8,569 nucleotides of DNA from Treponema sp. UBA3870 (GTDB taxonomy: Bacteria; Spirochaetota; Spirochaetia; Treponematales; Treponemataceae). The notes beneath the pieces are model-generated. The model worked only from the letters and a program-made list of their open reading frames with translations, searched no databases and had not been told where the DNA came from. Positions 1-4,589 of this stretch are shown here, piece by piece (position 1 is the first letter of the stretch; each line of letters begins with the position of its first letter). A program made the position numbers and the translations under genes. The stretch lies in NCBI GenBank assembly GCA_002392275.1, contig DGGQ01000023.1, positions 1 to 8,569 on the forward strand, in the 5' to 3' direction.

Positions 1-398
1 TCGGGGTTGGCGTAGTTTTTTGGAAGAACTCCTTTGAGGCTTTTGTTGTCGGCTTCTATGGCAATCATGGCTTTGTCTAAGATTGTGCCGATTTCCGGTG
101 TGTGGGCTGCCTTTGCAATTTCTGACCAGCGGGCTTCTGGAGGGACAAAGAAGATGTTGTCTGCTTCGTAAGCGTCCGGGTCGTCTTCAAAACCGTCGCC
201 TTCTGCCACGAGTTCTGCGTATTTCTTTTCGAATGCGGTTGAGATGTATTTTAAGAAGATAAGTCCTGTAAAGATTTTGCGGTAATCTGCAGCGGGAATG
301 TGTCCCCAAAGTTCGCAGGCTGCGTCCCAAATCTGCTGTTCAAAGCCGATGGTTGCAGATGATAATTCTGCCGTTTTTTTTGTCGATGTTCTTGCCAT
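1..398 (-). CDS. hsdM: Type I restriction-modification methyltransferase subunit HsdM, N-terminal part (runs off the window)
   Basis: Reading the minus strand from an ATG at 398 gives 132 uninterrupted codons to the window edge. The protein starts MARTSTKK and contains FEQQIWDAACELWGHIP, then DYRKIFTGLIFLKYIS, then VPPEARW. This order is typical of the N-terminal helical domain of HsdM, the adenine-N6 methyltransferase and core subunit of type I R-M enzymes. The SAM-binding and NPPY catalytic motifs lie beyond the edge and cannot be checked, nor can the presence of hsdS or hsdR. Codons 6-9 lie on a run of eight A (plus-strand T at 374-381), a potential slippage site. The start has no well-spaced Shine-Dalgarno: AAAGG ends 1 nt before the ATG, and a TATACT lies 6 nt upstream. 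The family call is secure; whether the enzyme is active is not visible. Confidence 0.93.
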   Translation of the reverse strand, partial: MARTSTKKTAELSSATIGFEQQIWDAACELWGHIPAADYRKIFTGLIFLKYISTAFEKKYAELVAEGDGFEDDPDAYEADNIFFVPPEARWSEIAKAAHTPEIGTILDKAMIAIEADNKSLKGVLPKNYANP

Positions 399-404
399 AC
401 CTTT

Positions 405-433
405 AGTATAGCGCAGAATATTGAATAAAAAAA
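405..433 (-). promoter_or_regulatory. Candidate hsdM promoter
   Basis: On the minus strand TATACT (410 to 405) matches the -10 consensus at five of six positions and lies 6 nt before the hsdM ATG. The hexamer 17 bp further upstream is TTTTTT (433 to 428), a poor -35. If real, transcription would begin at or within a few bases of the start codon. The left arm of the inverted repeat at 408-447 overlaps this -10. Confidence 0.35.
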
Positions 434-447
434 GGTCTATGCGCTAT
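408..447. repeat. 8-bp perfect inverted repeat over the hsdM promoter
   Basis: ATAGCGCA at 408-415 is the exact reverse complement of TGCGCTAT at 440-447, with 24 bp between the arms and about 32 bp centre to centre, close to three helical turns. The left arm overlaps the hsdM -10 element; the right arm lies upstream of it, at the start of the degraded reading frame. The layout fits a two-site operator. A chance repeat in AT-rich DNA cannot be excluded. Confidence 0.45.
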
Positions 448-710
448 TCTTTTTCTTTCTGCCGCATTACGAAGCATGCTTTGACAAAATTCTTGAGTCT
501 CTGCATGATTGGTTTGAATTGGATGAGAGCAGGGAAAAGTATATGGCAGATTGCGTCAATTGGATTTTTCTTGCGGCAAAAGAAAATTATGAATATGCCG
601 GTTTTCTTTGTCTGAAAAAAATTGGAGATGCCACTGTCGAGCTTGAAGTCATAAAAGAAATCTGGGGAGAAGAAAATCTATGCCAGATTTATATAATGTC
701 TTTGATTTAG
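429..710 (+). pseudogene. 5'-truncated open frame, unknown protein remnant
   Basis: The frame is open from just after a TAA at 426-428 to a TAG at 708-710. From about 465 it reads like a real protein: HYEACFDKILESLHDWFE, then MADCVNWIFLAAKENYEYAG, then IGDATVELEVIKEIWGEENL, an acidic and apparently helical polypeptide. No ATG or GTG exists in this frame upstream. The first candidate is a TTG at 519, which would discard convincing sequence, and the codons before about 462 give low-complexity FFFFLP. I read this as the 3' part of a gene that lost its beginning, close to the hsdM promoter repeat. I do not recognise the family. A short intact gene starting at TTG 519 (64 codons with stop) is the alternative. 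Confidence 0.4.
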
Positions 711-784
711 ATTGCGCTTTATGGTGGCAAAATAACGGTGGCGCGCGGAATCCTTCGTTTAGAAAAGTTTGCATAAAAAATTGA
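680..784 (+). CDS. Short hypothetical ORF (34 aa), possibly a truncated gene
   Basis: The ATG at 680 is preceded by GGGGAGA (664-670) with 9 nt between, a good ribosome binding site. The frame begins inside the preceding remnant, overlapping it by 31 bases, as translationally coupled genes often do. The product begins MPDLYNVFDLDCALWW and ends FRKVCIKN at a TGA. The aromatic/acidic start looks like a genuine protein N-terminus, but 34 residues are too few to assign. It may be the 5' stub of a gene whose 3' part was deleted, which would make 429-784 the scar of a former two-gene unit. It could also be non-coding. Confidence 0.3.
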   Translation: MPDLYNVFDLDCALWWQNNGGARNPSFRKVCIKN

Positions 785-812
785 AACAGTCTGGCTTCTT
801 TCATGATGTGTG

Positions 813-823
813 TTTTTTTTTTT
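813..823 (+). repeat. Homopolymer tract T11
   Basis: Eleven consecutive T lie 14 bp upstream of the putative -35 of the HAD gene. No GC-rich stem precedes the tract, so it is not a convincing intrinsic terminator. It could act as an A/T-rich upstream element for the promoter or vary in length by slippage. Apart from this tract, the promoter hexamers and the two remnant frames, the 399-874 stretch shows nothing I can support. Confidence 0.6.
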
Positions 824-837
824 GATTTTCAAGGTTA

Positions 838-866
838 TTGCGTCAGTCGTTTTTTTCCTGTATAAA
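838..866 (+). promoter_or_regulatory. Candidate sigma70-type promoter of the HAD gene
   Basis: TTGCGT (838-843) and TATAAA (861-866) are separated by exactly 17 bp; the -10 matches at five of six positions and the -35 at three. The -10 ends 8 nt before the ATG at 875, so the transcript would have almost no leader, in keeping with the absence of a Shine-Dalgarno sequence. Confidence 0.5.
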
Positions 867-874
867 TTGATTCC

Positions 875-1711
875 ATGACTAAACTACCTGAAAAAAAACT
901 TCCGGTCAAATTGATTGCGCTGGATCTTGACGATACGCTCTTGAATGACTCGCGGGAAATATCCGATGAAAATGTACACGTGCTTAGGCGTGCGGCATCG
1001 CTTGGAATTTATGTGGTGCTGTGTTCCGGTCGCGCGGAGGATGCGATACTTCCTTTTGTCCGGCGGCTTGATCTGGCTGGAACCCAATCCGGGAGATATA
1101 TTATAGCCGTGAACGGATGTTCGATTTTCGACATGCACAAAAGGGAAAGAATCTACAATAAAAAAGTTCCTGCCGACGTGCTTTTGTATGCGGACAGAAT
1201 GGCCCGTGAAATGGGATATTATTCCGAGGTTTATGGTCCCGATGTGATTTATGCAGAAAAATCAACCGAGTGGACGCGCCTTGATTCGGAGATGTGCGGT
1301 GTCCGTCTTGAAATCGTCGAGGATTATGAAAATTTTTTGCGGCAGGGTTTTGTGAAGATGCTGATTGCGGGTGAGCCGGAAAAGCTTCAGGTGCTCCAGA
1401 AAAAACTCCGCGATGGATTGGGAACGCGTGCGAACGTTTTTGTCAGTAAGCCATATTTTCTGGAAGTTCTCCCGGCCAACTGTGGAAAAGGACAGGCCGT
1501 AAATTTTCTTGCAGACCATCTGGGAATCAGCAGGAAAGAGACGATTGGATTCGGTGACAGCATGAACGACGAGGACATGATCCGCGAGTGCGGATACGGT
1601 GTGGCCATGTGTAACGGTTTTGAAGAAATCAAGGACATTGCAGATTTTGTGACCGAAAAGACGAACGATGAAAACGGCGTCGGAGATTTTCTGAAAAAGT
1701 ACGTGCTTTAA
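875..1711 (+). CDS. Cof-type HAD-IIB family phosphatase
   Basis: This 278-residue cytoplasmic protein belongs to the haloacid-dehalogenase superfamily, Cof/YbiV-like subfamily IIB. Motif I is LDLDDTLL with nucleophile D17 and acid/base D19. Motif II is CSGR with S51. The motif III lysine is K205 (CGKGQAV), and motif IV is GDSMNDEDM (D228, D232), which binds Mg2+. The cap lies between motifs II and III, roughly residues 80-195, as expected for a C2 cap, and the length is normal. Family members dephosphorylate sugar phosphates, nucleotides or cofactors such as FMN and PLP; the substrate cannot be read from sequence. The ATG at 875 adds about ten residues before the usual start of the domain, but no better start is in frame. 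Codons 6-8 contain an A8 run. It probably stands alone, 88 bp upstream of hisH. Confidence 0.9.
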   Translation: MTKLPEKKLPVKLIALDLDDTLLNDSREISDENVHVLRRAASLGIYVVLCSGRAEDAILPFVRRLDLAGTQSGRYIIAVNGCSIFDMHKRERIYNKKVPADVLLYADRMAREMGYYSEVYGPDVIYAEKSTEWTRLDSEMCGVRLEIVEDYENFLRQGFVKMLIAGEPEKLQVLQKKLRDGLGTRANVFVSKPYFLEVLPANCGKGQAVNFLADHLGISRKETIGFGDSMNDEDMIRECGYGVAMCNGFEEIKDIADFVTEKTNDENGVGDFLKKYVL

Positions 1712-1730
1712 TCTGTTTTCAGGATAATTC

Positions 1731-1750
1731 GGTATAGTTCGCTATAGTTC
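1731..1750 (+). repeat. Tandem 10-bp repeat upstream of hisH
   Basis: GGTATAGTTC (1731-1740) is followed directly by GCTATAGTTC (1741-1750); nine of ten bases agree and the period is one helical turn. The pair ends 11 bp before the putative hisH -35. It could be a pair of activator half-sites on one DNA face, or alternative -10 elements (TATAGT twice). A TTTTCAG/CTGAAAA inverted repeat (1716-1722 and 1750-1756) flanks it. Confidence 0.45.
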
Positions 1751-1761
1751 TGAAAAATACA

Positions 1762-1790
1762 TTGACATAAAAAATCACCTCCGATAGGAT
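1762..1790 (+). promoter_or_regulatory. Candidate hisH-hisF promoter
   Basis: A perfect -35, TTGACA (1762-1767), is followed after 17 bp by TAGGAT (1785-1790), a four-of-six -10. The -10 ends 9 nt before the hisH ATG, giving a leader of only a few bases. The AGGA inside this -10 could instead serve as a Shine-Dalgarno (10 nt from the ATG) if transcription starts further upstream; sequence alone does not decide between them. Confidence 0.55.
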
Positions 1791-1799
1791 TTAAATACC

Positions 1800-2465
1800 A
1801 TGACAGGAATTGTAGATTACAACGCAGGAAATATTAAAAGTGTGGAACGGGCTTTGGACGCAATCAAGGCTCCGTTTATAGTTTCAAAAAATCCTCTCGA
1901 TCTGGAGAAAGTTGACAGACTGATTTTCCCCGGAGTCGGCGAGGCTTCTTATGCAATGGAGCAGCTTAGGACAACCGGGTTCGATTCTTTTTTGAAGGAC
2001 TGGGCCGCAGCTGAAAAACCGCTTGTGGGAATCTGCCTTGGCTCGCAAATTATTTTTGATTACAGCGAAGAGGGCGACACGAAATGCCTTGGTCTTGTTC
2101 CGGGAAAAATCCGCCACTTTTCAAATCTGTGGAAGGAACGGAATCCTGGTGCGGATGAAATCAAAATGGGAGCGATGGAGCCGCTGACCTTAAAAATCCC
2201 GAACATGGGTTGGCACGATCTGACGTTCTGCAACGGAGGATCAAATCTGCTTGAAGGTGTGAAAGAGGAGTCCGATTTTTATTTCGTCCATTCCTATGTT
2301 ATCCAGCCTGACGATCCTGTGATAATCAAATCCTACGCAACTTACGGAATGATGGTACCTGCCGTCGTCCAAAAAGGAAGCGTGACTGCATTCCAGTTTC
2401 ACCCGGAAAAATCTGGTGAGCCGGGACTCAGAATCCTTAGGAATTATGTTGCGGCGGATTTGTAG
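1800..2465 (+). CDS. hisH: Imidazole glycerol phosphate synthase, glutaminase subunit HisH
   Basis: This is a class I glutamine amidotransferase of 221 residues. It releases ammonia from glutamine for HisF in step five of histidine synthesis, which also yields AICAR. The start TGIVDYNAGNIKSVERAL is the HisH signature. The oxyanion loop is FPGVGEAS (43-50), the nucleophile is C79 in VGICLGSQ, PNMGWHDL (134-141) is the usual HisH-HisF interface segment, and H201 and E203 in FHPEKS complete the triad. HisH is usually near 200 residues; the excess lies around residues 107-131 (NLWKERNPG...EPLTLK), between PGKIRHF and the interface motif. The gene sits 37 bp upstream of hisF with no other histidine gene in view. 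An LPS-amidation homologue is the main alternative, but the fully canonical HisF partner argues for histidine synthesis. Confidence 0.95.
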   Translation: MTGIVDYNAGNIKSVERALDAIKAPFIVSKNPLDLEKVDRLIFPGVGEASYAMEQLRTTGFDSFLKDWAAAEKPLVGICLGSQIIFDYSEEGDTKCLGLVPGKIRHFSNLWKERNPGADEIKMGAMEPLTLKIPNMGWHDLTFCNGGSNLLEGVKEESDFYFVHSYVIQPDDPVIIKSYATYGMMVPAVVQKGSVTAFQFHPEKSGEPGLRILRNYVAADL

Positions 2466-2502
2466 GAAAAATTGAATTGATAAAATTGAGCTGGAGACTG
2501 AA

Positions 2503-3270
2503 ATGCTGAAAAAAAGAATAATTGTCTGTCTTGACGTTAAGGACGGTCGCACAACCAAGGGCGTTAAATTTTTGAACAACGTGGATATCGGCGATCCTGT
2601 TGATATGGCCGCGGAATATTACAGGCAGGGAGTTGATGAGCTTGTTTTTTATGACATAATGGCATCGGCGCGTGGAAGGGGACCGATTCTAGATTTGATT
2701 TCGCGAGTCGCAAGTCAGGTGTTCATTCCTTTCTGTGTCGGCGGTGGAATCGGAACTCTGGACGACATACGCTCAACAATTTTGGCGGGTGCGGAAAAAG
2801 TTTCGCTCAATTCCCAGGCTGTAAAAAATCCAGACCTTATTTCCCAAGGCGCGAAGGTCTTCGGAAACCAGTGCATCGTTTTGGGAATGGATGCCGCAAA
2901 GGATGAAAAAATGCCGAGCGGATACAGGGTCTACATAAACGGCGGACGAGTGGCAACGGAGCTTGATGCGGTGGAGTGGGCAAAAAAAGCAGTGTCCCTT
3001 GGTGCAGGAGAAATTGTGCTGAATTCGATTGATGCCGACGGAACTCGTGACGGCTATGAGCTTACAGTCACAAAAAAAATAAGCGAGGCCGTGGACGTTC
3101 CTGTGATTGCATCCGGTGGAGGCGGAAAACCTGAGCATCTTGTGAAAGTTTTGACCGAAGGAAAAGCCGATGCCGCCTTGATTGCAAGCATGGTCCACTC
3201 GGGAGACTACACGATTGGCGGAATCAAAGCCGAACTGGAAAAATCTGGAGTGCCTGTCAGAAAAATTTAA
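2503..3270 (+). CDS. hisF: Imidazole glycerol phosphate synthase, cyclase subunit HisF
   Basis: This 255-residue (beta/alpha)8 barrel uses ammonia from HisH to turn PRFAR into imidazole glycerol phosphate and AICAR. Both catalytic aspartates are present, D11 in CLDVKDG and D130 in VLGMDAAKD. The phosphate-binding loops are CVGGGIG (78-84) and ASGGGGK (203-209), and the DADGTRDGYEL segment (178-187) is intact. Presence of D11 separates it from the WbuZ/HisF2 proteins of surface-sugar amidation, which in my recollection lack it. Length is normal. GGAG at 2493-2496 lies 6 nt before the ATG, a clear ribosome binding site. The 37-bp gap after hisH suggests one transcript, with only a weak -10-like TAAAAT (2481-2486) between. 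It converges on the next gene after 22 bp with no convincing terminator. Confidence 0.96.
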   Translation: MLKKRIIVCLDVKDGRTTKGVKFLNNVDIGDPVDMAAEYYRQGVDELVFYDIMASARGRGPILDLISRVASQVFIPFCVGGGIGTLDDIRSTILAGAEKVSLNSQAVKNPDLISQGAKVFGNQCIVLGMDAAKDEKMPSGYRVYINGGRVATELDAVEWAKKAVSLGAGEIVLNSIDADGTRDGYELTVTKKISEAVDVPVIASGGGGKPEHLVKVLTEGKADAALIASMVHSGDYTIGGIKAELEKSGVPVRKI

Positions 3271-3292
3271 TCGCCTGCGGATGGAATGGTGA

Positions 3293-3952
3293 TTAAATCA
3301 GATAATCAACGAAACGTCTTTTTTCGCCGCGCCAGAATGCAGTAAAATCATTCCGTGTGCCGGTGAAAAAAAGTCCCTCCGCATATCTGCACCAGTCGTG
3401 GCCGTCGAGCCCTGTGCGTAAATCAAAAAGCGCGCTTGCCGCAATTATTATGTGGCTGTCGTGCGTGCAGATTAAATCAAGTTTTCCCGCTTCTCCCTTT
3501 GTCCAAAAAACGGTGTCGATGAGCCTCTTGATTTCCATTTCGAGCGTGATGCCCCGGCACATTTCTTTGTTTCCAATCTGCAGATAGTGAAAGTATTCAT
3601 GCCACCCAATATTGGCATTTGTTGCCCCCAGCGTATCGGCAAGAATTTTTGTTTCCCGAATCTCCGGGATTTCCTGGCAATATTTTTTATCCACACCCTC
3701 GCAGATGTAACGGGCAGTCTGGACGCATCTTTTGATTGTGCTTGAAAGACATTCTCCAATCGGCCTGTCGATTACGCTTCCGATTTTTTTTGCAAGTTCA
3801 ATTCCCTCCGGCGTAAGAAGAAGAGGGTCGTAATTATTGTTAACGGGATTGTCAAAACGTATGCTGTGGCGGATTAGAAGCCTTGCGTTGTCAGAGTCCG
3901 AAATCATCCCGGCGGCGTTTTCCATTTCTGGATAAGGTGAATAAATTTTCAT
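3293..3952 (-). CDS. Histidine phosphatase superfamily protein
   Basis: The 219-residue product shows the superfamily pattern. LLIRHSIRF (residues 25-33) carries the phosphate-accepting H29 beside R28. SSTIKRCVQTARYI (70-83) supplies the second arginine, R75. CTHDSH (162-167) supplies the second histidine, H164, followed by D165, in the THD form common in branch 2 and related proteins. The first motif reads RHS where phosphoglycerate-mutase-like members usually have RHG. No signal peptide or membrane segment is visible, so it is probably cytoplasmic, unlike secreted acid phosphatases. The substrate is unknown; sugar phosphates, phosphoproteins and nucleotides are all possible. The start has no strong ribosome binding site. 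It converges on hisF and is divergent from the lipoprotein gene. Confidence 0.78.
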   Translation of the reverse strand: MKIYSPYPEMENAAGMISDSDNARLLIRHSIRFDNPVNNNYDPLLLTPEGIELAKKIGSVIDRPIGECLSSTIKRCVQTARYICEGVDKKYCQEIPEIRETKILADTLGATNANIGWHEYFHYLQIGNKEMCRGITLEMEIKRLIDTVFWTKGEAGKLDLICTHDSHIIIAASALFDLRTGLDGHDWCRYAEGLFFTGTRNDFTAFWRGEKRRFVDYLI

Positions 3953-3970
3953 GCGTCCATTCTATTACAG

Positions 3971-4020
3971 ATTGACAAAAATTGGAATGGATTCCGTTGA
4001 ACCGAAATGAATTTGTCAAT
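3971..4020. repeat. 9-bp perfect inverted repeat in a divergent promoter region
   Basis: ATTGACAAA (3971-3979) and TTTGTCAAT (4012-4020) are exact reverse complements, 41 bp centre to centre, about four helical turns. The right arm ends on the first base of the lipoprotein gene's -10. Inside lies a smaller palindrome, GGAATGGATTCC (3984-3995). The arrangement resembles a paired operator between two divergent genes. Each arm also contains TTGACA, which is a -35 consensus, so promoter-like composition could contribute to the symmetry. Confidence 0.5.
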
Positions 4021-4025
4021 ATAAT
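3997..4025 (+). promoter_or_regulatory. Promoter of the lipoprotein-G1PDH operon
   Basis: TTGAAC (3997-4002) and a perfect TATAAT (4020-4025) are 17 bp apart, the best-matching promoter in the window. Transcription would start near 4032 and give a leader of about 27 nt containing the GGAG ribosome binding site at 4048-4051. Confidence 0.7.
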
Positions 4026-4058
4026 TGATTCGTAAAAAAATGTTAATGGAGAATGGAT

Positions 4059-4562
4059 ATGAAAAAGCTACTTTTTACTTTTGTTTTAGCGGCATTGATT
4101 TTTTCCGGATGCAAAAAGACTCAAAAAAATTCCAGTAAGATTTTGCTGTCAGAAAATTGTGAAATCGAATACGCGATGGATGCGGATGGAAAAACACTTT
4201 CTGCAATAAGCATTTCCAATGGTGGCAGGCAGCTTCTTGTGTCGTGGGATGATGACGGTTCTTCGTTTCATGTTGAGGAGGACGAAAGCCTTTCATGCAC
4301 GGTGAATGTTACGGACCAGGGTTTGTGTTCATATCAGGTTTCCGATGACAGATTGAATTTTGGTTCCGCAGTAAACGTCTTGGAATCAGGAGAGGTCATG
4401 TTCAAGATTGACACTCCGGTTTACAAGGAAACGGTAAACGCCTATGTTGCGCAGGAAGGATATGCGATGGGTCAGGTCGTGATGAATGACGGAACGGGTT
4501 TCCTCATGAAACTTGAAAACGACGGAAAATACAATGTCGAATCTTGGGTTGAAAAACGTTAA
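4059..4562 (+). CDS. Small putative lipoprotein of unknown function
   Basis: The 167-residue product begins with a lysine-rich n-region, a hydrophobic stretch (residues 4-15) and FSGC, placing the lipidated cysteine at C18. Phenylalanine at -3 is looser than the E. coli lipobox but acceptable in spirochaetes. The mature part is acidic, about 150 residues, and looks beta-rich (alternating hydrophobic stretches such as SAISISNGG and SFHVEEDES); I recognise no domain. An ATG at 4053 is also in frame, but GGAG (4048-4051) is 7 nt from 4059 and only 1 nt from 4053, so I choose 4059. The protein would be anchored to a membrane facing the periplasm or the cell surface. It is the first gene of an apparent operon, 27 bp ahead of the dehydrogenase. 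Confidence 0.78.
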   Translation: MKKLLFTFVLAALIFSGCKKTQKNSSKILLSENCEIEYAMDADGKTLSAISISNGGRQLLVSWDDDGSSFHVEEDESLSCTVNVTDQGLCSYQVSDDRLNFGSAVNVLESGEVMFKIDTPVYKETVNAYVAQEGYAMGQVVMNDGTGFLMKLENDGKYNVESWVEKR

Positions 4563-4589
4563 TGTCGAAGATTTTAAAGGGAGGCTTCA

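Noticed and set aside
421..615. 64-residue plus-strand frame starting at TTG 421
   Set aside because: It is out of frame with the more protein-like frame 429-710, has a random-looking composition and no ribosome binding site; treated as a shadow.
785..830. Intrinsic terminator ending in the T11 tract
   Set aside because: Only a four-base GAAA/TTTC pairing precedes the tract; there is no GC-rich stem.
875..1711. HAD gene as histidinol-phosphate phosphatase because it precedes hisH
   Set aside because: It is a Cof-type IIB protein with a C2 cap, not the IIIA type of the HisB N-terminal domain; an 88-bp gap and a separate promoter also argue against a his operon.
1775..1782. TCACCTCC, identical to the 16S rRNA anti-Shine-Dalgarno, just upstream of hisH
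   Set aside because: It lies in the promoter spacer and would not be transcribed from the proposed start; pairing with the nearby AGGA would leave too small a loop. Probably coincidence.
2503..3270. HisF as a WbuZ/HisF2-type surface-sugar amidation protein
   Set aside because: D11 and D130 and the standard CLDVKDG segment are present, and no sugar-modification genes flank it.
3290..3308. TGATTA/TAATCA hairpin between convergent hisF and phosphatase genes as a terminator
   Set aside because: The stem is six A/T-rich pairs, overlaps the phosphatase stop codon and has no T-run; too weak to call.
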